Below, piece by piece: positions 1-11,060 of a stretch of DNA of 64,000 bases (positions are counted from its first letter, which is position 1; each line of letters begins with the position of its first letter). The translations under genes were made by a program, and so were the position numbers. The notes below the pieces were generated by a model that had not been told where the DNA came from, searched no databases, and saw nothing but the letters and a program-made list of their open reading frames with translations. Source of the DNA: Cyathus striatus (Eukaryota > Basidiomycota > Agaricomycetes > Agaricales > Nidulariaceae); NCBI GenBank assembly GCA_025738555.1, contig JAOVFP010000008.1:5022001-5086000 (forward strand), read 5' to 3'.

Positions 1-286
1 TATCAGTTCATTGCAAAAACACAGTAAAACCTCATACGAACCATACATCACCAAAGTTATCTGCAGAAAGGTGCAGTTGTAGAATTCTTCTTGATCAATA
101 AAGACGACACGTACCAGTCCCAATAAATGGATTAACAAAAGCCGTATAATCCGGGTTAGGTTGATTCGCAGCAGCCTTAATGGCTTGCGAGATGCGTTTC
201 TGTTGTTTCGGAGACGGCTGAGCATGAACATCGACACCTAGCCCGAGCAGGGCAGCTGCAGCAACTAGGAAGAGAAAAGGAGCCAT
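1..286 (-). CDS. GH92-like secreted glycosidase, N-terminal part
   Basis: This is the 5' end of a gene that runs off the left edge. The start at 286 gives a classic signal peptide (MAPFLFLVAAAALLGLG, cleavage near VHA/QP). An in-frame ATG at 367 would add 27 residues that fit a signal peptide less well. Exon 1 (286-115) ends in a VNPFIGT motif. A 54-nt intron (114-61, GTACGT..CAG) follows, then a 19-nt exon (60-42) continues the frame as DNFGDVW, and another intron begins at 41. The VNPFIGT block right after the mature N-terminus is the hallmark of GH92 exo-alpha-mannosidases, which trim alpha-mannose from glycans outside the cell. The catalytic part lies outside the window, so the family call rests on this one block. 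Confidence 0.6.
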
Positions 287-1042
287 AACTAAGAGGCACC
301 TTGCTTGGAAGAAAGCCTTTGCCCCATGGTTCGCCAGCACATTTAAGATGAAACGAAAAAGAAGCAATTAATTATTTAGTTTCTTATCGGTTATGCCGAG
401 GATGCTGACAATAGCGCGGCACTAAAGTGCACTAGGCCCACATGGTGAAGCAAACGAAAAGAACTCGAAATCGGGACGTCGAAGTTGTAAAGGAGGTAAA
501 GGACCGCATGCGCCCTTGAGCGACTGTTATTATTAGTACACGGAAAGAAGAGTGATGCCTTCAAGAAGCGACCATAGTATACATACTATCGCCAAGGTTA
601 AAAATAAAACACGCACTTATGAGATAACCACGTCAGATATTTGTTTTATTTCTTCTGCATCGAACGAGTCGTTTTAATAGAATGCAGAATTTAGAATCAA
701 TATTTGCGTAATACATGATGTCTCGTGATGGAAGCCCCGCGGTGCTTGCAAAATGGATGAGCTTCGGAGGAAGGGTATATACATGTGCTGTGAGGTCTAC
801 TGTGGGAGGACTGGGGGTTCTTGTACCCCGCTGGAGGAGGAGGATGACAAGATACGCGTCAGGAGACGCGCTTGGAGCGTAAGATGCCGCCAGGATGGCG
901 GTCCGATATGAAGACGGTGTGTATGTGCTTCGCAGCCGACCAATTGAGTTGAGGATTTTAGCCACTGAGCGCATGCAAAAATGTCAGAAACGCAGATAGA
1001 ACAAAGGGAACCAACGAAAAAGACCATTGCGTCCACAAAGTT
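287..1042. other. Intergenic stretch, one doubtful ORF
   Basis: I see no supported gene here. A 113-codon open frame on the minus strand (633-974) has protein-like composition, and a possible acceptor (CATGCGCTCAG) precedes it, but I recognise no family and find no convincing upstream exon. Confidence 0.4.
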
Positions 1043-1696
1043 CTATTTCCCCGCCTTGACCTCCTTCTTAACCACCTCCTCCAACTTTTTCAACACCAAA
1101 TCTAACCCTTCATTCTTCCAAAAGCCCTTTTCATAGCTCGACATGCGGTCAAGCACATAATCTGCCACACCACCCTCGCTGTTCCCCACCCCAAGTCGGA
1201 ACCGCCAAAAGTCTGTTCCTCGCCTGCCCATGGAGGCAATTATACTCTTGGTTCCGCTATGTCCTTGTGGTCCACCACCTACTACGGCCGATAACTTTGC
1301 TTGGGCGTGCCGTATAGAATCAACTAGAACTATCATGTTCTGTGGTCGCTGGACAGCGTAGTTGTTGACTATGGAAGGGCCAGAGACGTTCATTAGTTGA
1401 CCTATGCACTAGTTAGTATTATGCGGAATAAAAGAAAAGAAGTACATACTAGACTTGAAGAATGTCAAGTGACATGGAATATTCCCCACTATTGTCTCTG
1501 TTTCCGCGAGGTGTCCACCTTTAGAGGGGAGGTAAAAAAGCCCATAGTGGTCGACGAGTGCGTCGAGAACATATTGTCCAATACTACAATGCCCATTAGT
1601 CTATATTAAGTATGAAAGAGCGAAAACGTGCCTGTGTCTTGTACCGGGATACGGAAGATTCCCCAAGCCGACGATATAAAACCTAGGAAGAGCCAT
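1043..1696 (-). CDS. PTH1: Peptidyl-tRNA hydrolase (Pth1 family)
   Basis: This enzyme releases tRNA from prematurely dropped peptidyl-tRNA, usually in fungal mitochondria. Three exons can be joined by eye: 1696-1632, 1583-1450 and 1401-1043. The spliced protein reads MALPRFYIVGLGN..GTRHS, then QLMNVSG, then a GGGPQGHSGTKSI block and RLGVG. These match the family signatures GLGNPG..NTRHN, FMNxSG, the GHNG loop and RLRIGIG. The general-base histidine (TRH) and the Asn of MNVSG are present. The protein is about 185 aa, normal for the family. The canonical GNPGPxY is GNLPYPG here. Intron 1 (1631-1584) starts with GC, not GT. A cleaved targeting peptide is not obvious. The neighbouring HAD gene is divergent, 320 bp away. 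Confidence 0.93.
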
Positions 1697-2016
1697 TGCG
1701 TAGAGTCGGAATTATAAGTGAATTACGGGATACTTTTCTTGTCCTTCAGTGAAATGAATGTGGATGATTATAAACGAAAGTCTCTGGATTCGCAATGACT
1801 CGACGTTGCGAGTACCCCCTAGCAATTGCTGAGTGATGACGGCGGCTGTGGAAAGGGATGCTGACAGTGAGCTGAGGAAATATCTGATCGGGGTTCGGGT
1901 CTCGGGACCGCGAAGGTTTAGCCCAATCAGGAATCCATTTTCAAGTACGCGGTCGTCGCGGTCGTCTTATCTCATTCTTTACGCTTTCACGCATCCTTCA
2001 GATACGCATAGTAAAC
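1697..2016. promoter_or_regulatory. Divergent promoter region Pth1/HAD
   Basis: This 320-bp spacer lies between two divergent genes and should hold both promoters. I see no gene or distinctive motif in it. Confidence 0.4.
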
Positions 2017-3006
2017 ATGTCCCCGTCTCAAGAAAAAGAAAAGGTCGAATATCTTCTGTTTGATATGGACGGTACGCGTCTATTGGCAAAGTTTCTCACT
2101 GCACATCAACACGATCTCTCAATGCAGGGCTCCTCATCGATTCGGAACGAATCTACACCGATGTAACGAGTTAGTTACCTTCTCACCCTCTCGAAACGCG
2201 TCCTCTAAGCTTCCAAATCCTCAGATGAGATCCTGGGCAAGTACGGAAAAGAAATGACATGGGACATCAAAGCGGGGTGTATGGGCAAACGTGCGTGCAA
2301 CCCTCGATCTTCACTCAACACCGTTAATCCCTAGACCCACCAGCCGAACTGGAAGCAGCAAAACATCTCCTCTCTTTCTTTCCCGACATCGACCTCTCAA
2401 TCGAAGACTACCTCGCAGAGCGCAATAGACTGCAAGATCTCTCCTGGACCAGCGTTCCCCTCCTCCCCGGCGTCCGCAGACTCATCTATCACCTCAAAAA
2501 GCACAATGTCCCCATGGCCGTCGCCACCTCATCACGCAGAGCAAAATACAACATGAAATCTGGACACCTACAAGATGTCTTTGGTTTGTTTGATGGGAAG
2601 GTTGTATGCAGTGATGACGCGCTCGTCCTTAGGAACGGAGAAAAGATGAGAGGGAAACCGGAGCCGGATATTTTTTTGGTTGCTGCAGGAAAGGTGCTGG
2701 GAAGGGATGTAGGAGAGCCGAGAGGTGAATTGAGCGAGACGCAGAGGGAGGAGAGGGCGAGGGGTCTCGTGTTTGAGGACGCGCTTCCTGGAATGCAGGC
2801 AGGAAAGAGAGCAGGAATGAAGGGTATGTGATCTGCTGTGTCTGCTGTGTTTCATTCCTTTTGAACGCTCGGCAGTGATTTGGATTCCCGACGTGAACTT
2901 GTTGGACGTCGAATATGAAGGCAATGAAAAGGCGGACCAGGTGTTGAGGTCCCTGGAGGACTTCAAACCTGAGGAATGGGGACTTCCTCCATACGATGAG
3001 AATTGA
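2017..3006 (+). CDS. HAD-superfamily phosphatase, HDHD1/pseudouridine-5'-phosphatase-like
   Basis: This is a cytosolic phosphatase of the haloacid dehalogenase superfamily. Five exons splice cleanly: 2017-2071, 2128-2169, 2225-2290, 2335-2823 and 2876-3006. Motif I spans the first junction (LLFDMDG then LLIDSE); its first Asp is the nucleophile and the second the acid/base. Motif II is VATSS, the motif III lysine lies in the GKPEPDIFL-like block (RGKPEPDIF), and motif IV is VFEDALPGMQAGKRAGM. Cap-domain elements such as the CMGK helix and the LLPGVRRLI segment match the HDHD1 group, which removes phosphate from pseudouridine 5'-phosphate or related sugar phosphates. Substrate cannot be fixed from sequence: DOG/GPP-type sugar phosphatases share the motifs. 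The ATG at 2017 begins MSPSQEKEK just before motif I. Confidence 0.9.
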
Positions 3007-3181
3007 TGATGCCTGCTGGAACTCGCAACTGTTAGAATACACCTCTCGGAATGGACGCGACATCAAGTGGGCGCATCAAATGTCACAGAAACACTCATAC
3101 ACTCATAGCAAAGATACGCTCAGCAATATGGACAATACAAACGAAAGCAAAGTGATAAGCTAAATATACCTGAAGCGCTCC

Positions 3182-4010
3182 TTACTTCTCGTCGCCCTGG
3201 AATTTGACCACAGCCCCAGCCTTCTGAAGAATGGTGGTGAGTGATCCATCATAGTGCAATAGTTGGAGGTCGTCTGAGCCGCCTATCGATTTTCCGTGGA
3301 CGATGATGTTGGGGAAGGTCGATACACCTGTGAGACGGGTTAGGATAGTTTTAATGACGTCGGCGTCGTCTGAGGACCGTGATAAGCAGGCTGGAACATT
3401 TAAGTGAGATGGGATCACAAACCTCGGAGATCAACTTCGACAATCTTTGGTTCCGGTTGAATGTCGTATCTTGATAGAAGCTTTTTGGCTCGTTTTGAGT
3501 ACCTAGGGGTTGTTAGCATGATGATCAAACGGCATTGCATCACTGGCATGCGTACGGGCAGTAGGACTAGGAACAACGCGTCAGTAACGCGTCGAGTGCA
3601 CGATATGAATGAATGAGAGAGAGAGAGACCTTGCTGAAGACGACAATAGGATAGTGTTCATTTAAAGCCTTGACAGTGCTGCCCCAGTCGAGGGCAGTGT
3701 CGGCAGCAGCATAGAAGTCCAAGTCGAGGGGCTTTGTGGGATCAAAGTCAGTGGCTGCAGCGCCAATATTAAGAAGGTGCTGTTGCTCGTGATCCTGGGT
3801 GACGACATGGAGGAGACCATATATCTCTTGGATGCTGGACTTTGCGAGTTTGGGGGCATTTGCGCGGGAGAGGGAGAAGCTGGAGTCCTTGAGTGATTCT
3901 GGAAGCTCCCAGGGGAGGCCGACGAAGAAGACGAGGGCGCAGAGGGAGAAGAGGAGGAAAAGGAAGCGACGGCGGCGAAAGAAGGGAGTCGAATTTGGAT
4001 TCACGGCCAT
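3182..4010 (-). CDS. Membrane-anchored monothiol glutaredoxin (Grx6/Grx7 type)
   Basis: This is a type II membrane protein with a lumenal glutaredoxin domain, like yeast Grx6/Grx7 of the ER and Golgi. The N-terminus has an Arg cluster (RRRRF) followed by one hydrophobic helix (LFLLFSLCALVFFVGL), then a linker of about 80 residues and the thioredoxin fold. Exons are 4010-3630, 3566-3556, 3502-3423 and 3369-3182. The active site is CPYS, lacking the second cysteine as in monothiol Grx7. It sits in an 11-nt microexon joined to the next exon (VVFSK, SYCP, YSKRAKKLL). The glutathione-binding TFPN (usually TVPN) and GGSDDL motifs follow. A gene finder that misses the microexon would lose the catalytic cysteine. 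The gene is divergent from the PAQR gene, 179 bp away. Confidence 0.92.
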
Positions 4011-4189
4011 ATGTGACAGTTGCAGTGAGGTGGTCGAGCAGGAGTCGAGGCAGTACGGGTATGATAATTAAGGGGATGTTACGTAAGAAGGGATGTTATA
4101 TTAAGCGAGGTGGAAATCAAAAGGTAGTTCGCTTGATGCCAACTGAATGAATCTGATTTTCTCTTTCTCTCTTCTCCATAGACTATAGA

Positions 4190-6148
4190 ATGTCTCTCAC
4201 TGTCACCTGTTCTGCGAGCAGCACAGGCACCTCTTCTCGTCCACGCAGCAAATCTGAAATCCGTCTTCGCAGACCCCGCCCCGCCACCCTGGCCATCCCC
4301 TTCTCCTCCAAACGTCCCCCCCTTCCCCTTCTCCATCTCTGCCACTCCCTCCCCCACTCTCTCGACCCACTCGACCTCTCCTCTGCCTCTCCAACCCAGA
4401 CCCTCGCCTCCCTGCGCTTCATCCTCCTCTCCTACCTCGCCGACCTCGAGCACCGCATCGCCCAGTTCGAGTCCCCCGACGTCCAGGCTTGGATCGCACG
4501 GAAAAAGGGCGAGCTCGACTCTGACGCAGCAGCATGGGCGCAGACCGCCCTCGAGATGCTCCACCGCATCCGCGACGACGTCTGCTACCATTTCCCAGAC
4601 GTGCCACACATCACCGACATCGCTGCCGTCGAGGCCTTTATCAAGAGCCATTTGCCCGATTTACCTGACCTCACCGCCCTCCACGACATGAGTGCCCGTC
4701 TGCCTGACATGCCCCATATTCCCGATATGAATCAGGTCAGGTCTCATTTGCCACACATGCCTGCCATGCTCGACGGCGTCGGATCCGCTTTCGACGACGC
4801 CCGTGCAAGGTTTGACGATGTCGCCCTCAAGTTCCACGATCTCGACTTTGAGCGTCCCCTTAATTTCCTACCCACCCTCTCCACCCATCTCAAGAACCTT
4901 CATTCACACCTATCTTCCATGGAATTTCCCTCCATGGACCTTGGCGCCCCCACAACCGCCATCCTTACCGACCTTATGGACTCCCTATTATCATCCGATT
5001 TGATGGCCGAAATGGTTCATACCGCCGAACATGTCATCGAGGAAGGAGAGGATATGTTGGAAAAGGCTGCCCAGGAGGTCACCGGTGCCGTAAAGCGCTC
5101 TCTCGAAGGGATGCGCTTGATAACCTATAATGATCTTCCCCATCAGTGGAAGAACAATCCATTCGTTACCCAAGGATATCGGTTCATACCTAAAGAACGA
5201 TGGCCACTAATTATCATGTCCCTCTTCAAATTCCATAACGAAACCTGTACGTCCCTACCCCTGAATTTCCCCCTATTCATCTAACCTCCCCCCAGTAAAT
5301 ATACATACCCACTTCATCCCCTTCGTCTTCTGGTTGCTCAACCTCGTCGTTCTCTCCTCAGGACCGACTCACAACCTCGACACCCCCGAACTGCTCTTCA
5401 TGTCCTTCGTCCTCCTCTGTCTCTTCTTCAGCACCGTGTGGCATACGATGGCCGGCTGCGCAGACCACAAGAGCATGGATTTATGCGCAAGGGCAGATTA
5501 CGTCGGAATTGGATGGCTCATCTCTGCTAGCATTGGTACAATCGTGTATTATGGGTTCAGGTGCCATGGCCAGCATATCGGAAATTGGTATTTAGCCCTA
5601 TGTTGTTTAACCGGCGTTGCGGGAAACGTGTTCCCGTTTATGAAGTGGTTTAATATGCATGAATATCGAGTTAGTGGCATTTGTCTGGTTGCTGCATTTT
5701 TAGCTTATGGTGGTACAATAGATGTACCGCATTGCTTTCTTCGTCACCATGGCCTTTTCAGCAATTGGGCCGATGGTTTCACTCTCGTACATTCACTCAG
5801 TGAAGGAAATGCACCAATTCGTTCGTACGTCCTTTTCTCTTTTCTTCCCTTCGTTGGCATGCTAATCTTCCCGTTGCAGGTCCTGTTATTCCGTCGATAA
5901 TGTCCTACGTAATGGGCCTTGTCTTCTACGCAGCTCACTTTCCTGAACGCGCGTTACCTGCGGGAGTGAGGCAGTATATGGATAGGATAGGATGTGGTTA
6001 GTACCCTGTACCCTTGCCCTACGTTATTGTTGCTGAAAGGTCGACAGGATCACATGCGATATGGCATTGCTTCATTGTCCTTGCTGTCAGCCAACACCGC
6101 GCTGCGATTCATGCCATGAAGGCTGGAATCAACTGTGCGGGCCATTAA
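4190..6148 (+). CDS. PAQR/HlyIII family membrane protein (Izh-like)
   Basis: This seven-helix membrane protein belongs to the adiponectin-receptor/HlyIII family (yeast Izh1-4), which acts in sterol/lipid and zinc homeostasis and may have Zn-dependent ceramidase-like activity. Exons are 4190-5246, 5296-5820, 5880-5996 and 6048-6148. The hallmark entry sequence is present: NDLPHQWKNNPF, GYR, then LFKFHNET with NIHTH after intron 1. Metal-site residues fit the family: STVWHTMAGC in helix 2, and near the end GSHAIWHCF with HRAA. About 320 residues precede the family core. This long N-terminal extension is rich in Pro-Asp/His-Met units (DMPHIPDM-like), resembling the extended N-terminus of Izh3. 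Earlier annotation of the family as hemolysin reflects bacterial homologues and does not imply toxicity here. Confidence 0.93.
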
Positions 6149-6441
6149 TGATGTTTAACTTTCTGAGGAAATTTTTCTTATTCTATACTTGGGCCAATTA
6201 TCTGGATTTGGATATATCTTTAGGACCAAATCTTGCTTTTTCATCTTCAATCAAACACACGCAAAGCATTATTCCCAGCTTCATTACACTGCAATACCAA
6301 TTAAAAGTAATGGCATACATTCACATTTGTTTCATTTACCTATCCTAGAGACTCTTTGTAGCACCTTGGATAGGATTATTAGCGTTATATAATTGTCTAT
6401 ACTTCATTATTCTGTTTTACAATCGCATATGGCTCATATTA

Positions 6442-7794
6442 TCAGAACGTGGGGATATCTTTGAACTCATAGCCCTGACTCTTCCAATCTGCTTCGATTT
6501 TGAGGAGACTGTCTAGTGTATCCAAGATCGTCTGTCGAAATTTCAATCAGCAACGTACAGTTATGAGCAGGAAAGAAACGTACATCTTCAAGCGAATAAA
6601 ACTCTTCCTCCCTCAAACCCGTAACCAGCTCAATCCTCTTCCAATCAACGGTATACCTATGAAACTCGAATTTTGGCGGCTCCTTCCTCGTGAACCTCTC
6701 CTTCCATTCGGGTCTCCTGCTCAACACGAGCTCTCGAAGGTCCTTATAGACAAACGGCCGAGGGGACGCAAATACGATGCGTTTTCTCCCCACATCTTTG
6801 GTAGGCGGGGAATAGGGAGCGCCGATGTGCGCCTTCGCGACGTCGCGGAAGTCAGCATAGCCCGGATTGGGTGGATACTCCCCTGAGGGTGAGAGGAATT
6901 GGAATAGGTTGAGGTTTGAGGAGATCGAGGAGAAGTCGCCTGGTGGAGTAGGGAAGGAGGGGAGAGCGGGGCCGTACAAGAAGGGTGGGTTAACTGAGAG
7001 CAGTAAGTAAGGAAAGAAGTGTCATTGAAAGACGACATACTAGTCGTGACTTCGACGTGGGGGTGCTTTTCTGCCCACTCCCAGACCGCCAATTCAGCGT
7101 ACTTTTTCGATATTTCATAGACCCTCCACATGGGTGCGCCTTCTGCTTCTTCTCTTTGGAGTGGGTTCCAGTCTATGTTGATAGAGGTTAGTTTAATGGT
7201 GGTAGAACGTACAAAAAGACAACAGGCCTTGATCAGTAAATGTAAATGTCTTGTTCTTCGGATCGCCTACAACGGCAGCTGTGGAACTGGTGACAACGAA
7301 CTTCTTCACTCCCGCCTTTTCTGCCTGGCGGAGGACGTTCACTGTACCATCTATCGCGCTCTATATCGATACGTCCATAAGCCCGTTGTAAAATGGAATG
7401 CAACTTTCCAAACACACCTTTAACATCTCCTTTTCATCCGTCCTGCTAGGAAGGGGCGACGCGACGTGAATGACACCATCTATACCTTGCAGCGCTTCAC
7501 CAAAGTCACCACGCACGATATCTGATATTTCAACCACTTCAAGGTTGGGATTATTAGCGTATACCGAAGGAAGCGTTTTGGCCTTTTTCCCTCGAGCAGC
7601 ACTGGGATTATTCAGACATCAACATGCGACTCAGTGAGATGAAAAAGGTACATACGCTCGAACACGATAGCCCTGTTTCAACAGCTGATCTACAACATGG
7701 GATCCTAAAAATCCAGTGGCTCCGGTGACCTGGCGCGATTTTAATTTGGAAAAGGAGCATGGCAATTAAAACGTACGAAAATATGCTCAGGCAT
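6442..7794 (-). CDS. NAD(P)-dependent epimerase/reductase (extended SDR)
   Basis: This is a cytosolic oxidoreductase of the extended short-chain dehydrogenase group, close to dihydroflavonol-4-reductase/ketoreductase-like fungal proteins. The start at 7794 encodes MPEHIF, and a first intron then joins it to VTGATGFLGSHVVDQLL, the Rossmann nucleotide-binding motif. Further along come GVIHVASPLP-type residues, VVTSSTAAVVG (the catalytic Ser strand), YEISKK (the YxxxK catalytic pair) and an NPPFLYGPALP-type substrate loop. The last exon ends KSQGYEFKDIPTF before the TGA at 6442-6444. There are about five introns. The physiological substrate (aldehyde, ketone or sugar nucleotide) cannot be told from sequence, and neighbours give no pathway clue. 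Confidence 0.88.
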
Positions 7795-8311
7795 TGCTTG
7801 CGGTTGCTGTGGTGAGAGTTAGGAATTTTTTATTTGTCCGGCATTTATTTTATACCTACATCTTGCCTACATCCCGCCGGCAGAGACGTGCCACCATTTT
7901 AACAAAATATGCAAATCATTAAAGACCACTTTAATATTACCAAAATGTCGCATAGATGAGTCTATGACGTTAGAGAGGCTTACTGAAGCTTACTGATCGT
8001 CGGCCAGTCTAGCTAGGCGCAACGATTTCGTCATCACAAATAGACAATGTGTGTCGGAATACCGGACCACCACAGCAAACTCGGCGTCGGGGAAACGGAT
8101 TATGAACATCTGCCTTGTATTATTGAATTTCTAATAAGTGTAATTTAGGAGCAATGTCAAAAACTATGAGGCGTGTCAATGTCAAGCGACTCGCTTTCAA
8201 TCTATGGCCTTCCACAACTATTTCACCAATGGTCTATCGAATTCTTGAGACCATTACTTCTCTTCCAGTTTAATATCCACACTCGTAAGCACTCACCAAC
8301 AACCATCTTCA
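7795..8311. other. Intergenic, nothing recognised
   Basis: This lies between two minus-strand genes. It holds the promoter of the reductase gene and the 3' region of the phosphotransferase gene. No ORF or repeat is supported. Confidence 0.5.
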
Positions 8312-10120
8312 CTACGAGCTTTTCTCATCAACAATAGTCCTCCAAACACCCTTCTCATCCTTCTTTCTGACCGTAAAGCATGCAATCCCGAGGAAATTTG
8401 TGATATCCTTAATCACCAATGTACAAAACCTCGCATAGGCAAAGAATGACACCACGAGTGTAATCCAAACAAAGAAAGTCGTATTCCGGATGGAGGATTG
8501 GATGATAGGCGGACTGCACAATTACACATGTTAGTTTTCCAAATATCTTCGATGAAAAGGGAGATCAGCCTACATCCCAAACACCCTAGGCAGATTGGCA
8601 TCAACGGCTCCAATAACACTCCAAATCCAAACCCAATCCCACATAGGGAATGGTCCGCTGGTAACATGAGCTAAGATCATCCTCCCTACTTGATGTGCAA
8701 ATTGCAATCCCCAAGCGCACAAGAATGGTACAAATGATGCGCTGTTGATGATTTGGCTATGGTTGAATTCAGGGTGGGAGAGCCAGAGGATTTGCAGTGT
8801 CACTGAGACAACGAAAGGGAGAAGGAGAAGGAGTGGTTGAATAGTGGACTTTTTGTTTGCTTTGACGGCTTTACGAACATTTGCGTAACTAAAGGGAAAA
8901 GTAAGCAAATAGTGGTCGATTTGGGATAGAGGACATGCCTATGCAGGATATTGAATCCGAGCCCAATGGCGCCAAATACCATGAAAGCTTCATTAAGCCG
9001 GATGTTTGGGAGTTTTTGGATCCATGAGAAGTGCTGGACGTGAATAACTGTCCAAATACGCTGATCCCAAAACGCCGGTCCTAAACAGTAGATTTCATAA
9101 AATGAACTTTCGATTATAATTAATTATAAAAGGAGAAAGGAGCGCACCATAGACACCAGTAATAGCATAAATGATTACAATCATAATGATTCCTTCAACA
9201 GGACCTGAGAAGTATCCGAGGAAAAGTTGGCCTGTACACATTTATGAACATGCAGTTGTGAAAGAGTGTCGTGGGGAGGTATATGTACCGGTATGATACT
9301 CCTCCCAAGTGGTTAGGTAGAAGTTGGCAAGGGTAGCGATCTGTGATGCTACCGTCCACCAGGAACGCCCAAGGCCCATTGCACGACATGCCAAAATCGC
9401 TTCCAGCTGTAATCGAGTCAAGATGGATATTCATAACAGTTGTAGCTGGGCTTACAGTAGTATTAATGGCATCGCACCCTAGGAGAACGGTCAGAACGTA
9501 ACGATTGGCGCGATAAATACTAACCATGATCGAACATTTCACCTAAGGGACCAGCCATTCCTGTACGTCGCGCTTGCTTCCTGAAAGTGTAGAAGATTAG
9601 TACCAAGGTTGTGATGTGCAGATATCGAAATGCACGAACCCATCAATAGCATCCAGGGTTTGATACAGGAAAAGTCCAGCAGCCCACCTAAATAATTTGT
9701 AAGGGATCGTTCTTGAATAGAATAGAGATGAACAAGAATAACGGACGTGAAGTAGACCCAGTTAGGTGGGTTGTGTTGGTCATCCCTCTCCACGAGATAC
9801 AAAGGATCGTAATACAACAGGGTGAGGAAGTTAACAAAGACGATTGATAGACCGGTCAATGTGATCTAAGGTGGCTTCAGTGAATAATCAGCATATGGAT
9901 TACAGCGGTAACGCACAGTGTTGGGCGCGACATTTAGTGGCCAAAGCGTCACGAACCAGTTCCAGAAGGGATTTAGAACGTTACGGGAAAGCAGCGATCT
10001 ATCAACGTGTACTGTAGTTAGGTCGCAGCGGAAGATACCAACGACACGTTGCTCACTTGTCCACCCCTTGTAAGAATACTTTTTCAGATTTTCCAGTGAT
10101 TTCTGTGGTACATATCCCAT
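8312..10120 (-). CDS. CDP-alcohol phosphotransferase (choline/ethanolamine phosphotransferase)
   Basis: This enzyme catalyses the last step of the Kennedy pathway in the ER/Golgi membrane, transferring phosphocholine or phosphoethanolamine from the CDP-alcohol to diacylglycerol. The start MGYVPQKSLENLKKYSYKG matches the family N-terminus, followed by LNPFWNW and PLNVAPNT. The catalytic signature DGx2ARx8Gx3Dx3D is complete across two introns: DAIDG, KQARRTGMAGPLGEMFDHG, then CDAINTT. Seven or more hydrophobic helices follow, and the C-terminal exon (8521-8312) ends in a basic tail. At least eight introns of about 50 nt are present. Yeast Cpt1 and Ept1 are so similar that choline versus ethanolamine preference cannot be assigned. 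Confidence 0.95.
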
Positions 10121-11060
10121 TTTATTAGGCGTTAAGGAAATCCAGATATTCTCAGTGAAAGCGTATTAGTATTACTTATTCCAAGAGTCGTGTAAGGTCG
10201 TGAATCAGCTAAAGCCTGGCGCTCTATAGATATACTTGAGAGAGCTCCCTCTGATGACGAGAGTGGCGTACACAGTACGGGATGAGCGGAAGGATAGGTA
10301 TGTCACGTCGTTTCGGGCTCCAAAGCACAAGCTTCATCTAATTTTTTTAGAACTATACTTCTCGGCCACGTGATCAGACAGCAAACCCACAAACAAAGTC
10401 CAATAAATGACACTATGTCACCATGCCATAATTGCTCATGATGTACGTAAATAGTTATCAAACGTTCGTGCCAGATTGCCAAAATAAATAGTACTGCTGT
10501 AAACTACATATAGCTGCGATATTACATACTTGCATGTAAAAGTCGTTATCCAACGTAGAATCAGCCTACCCAATATAAGTATTTGTGAGATACTCACTTC
10601 GAAAGTGAAGTCATCAGATATCATCTGGTCTATGGCTTTCAACGCAGGTAAGTACATACTCAGTTTAGTAATCCTTCTGATTAGCAGCACATTGACAGTT
10701 CAGGGACTTCCAACCTAACCGGAATTGTATATTCATCACCAATAAAAAGGTTCTTGGACGTGATAACGACATTCTTTGTCCTCTCACAATATGCTAGAAT
10801 ATGCTACGAACACAAGAACGTGCGCCGCTTCTAACTTCTGTGAAGAACAGTTAGAGGAATCTGAGATGGAAGAGGTCAAGATCAGATATATCTTTCAGAC
10901 CTGTATCTACAAGATATGAGATGATTTGCAACACCGACTCACATTAGTATCATGCTGTCCTTGAAGACATCTGTCGAAGTACAGCCCAGCGTTCCACCGT
11001 TAGACGCTACAGGAGGTGAAAGTCACAATAATAATTGCATCCTTGAAAATTCCTGGCACA
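10121..11060. other. Intergenic, nothing supported
   Basis: This contains the phosphotransferase promoter (10121 upward) and AT-rich sequence. A two-exon mini-ORF can be drawn at 10256-10440 on the plus strand, but it matches nothing I know and is not called. Confidence 0.4.

Noticed and set aside
633..974. 113-codon minus-strand ORF
   Set aside because: Composition is plausible, but no family, no second exon and no start context; mentioned only as doubtful.
4079..4651. 190-codon antisense frame over the PAQR gene
   Set aside because: Shadow of the GC-biased coding strand; the plus-strand gene explains it.
10256..10440. Two-exon mini-gene that can be drawn with a GTATGT..TTTTAG intron
   Set aside because: Predicted 44-aa product resembles nothing; splice sites of this kind are common by chance.
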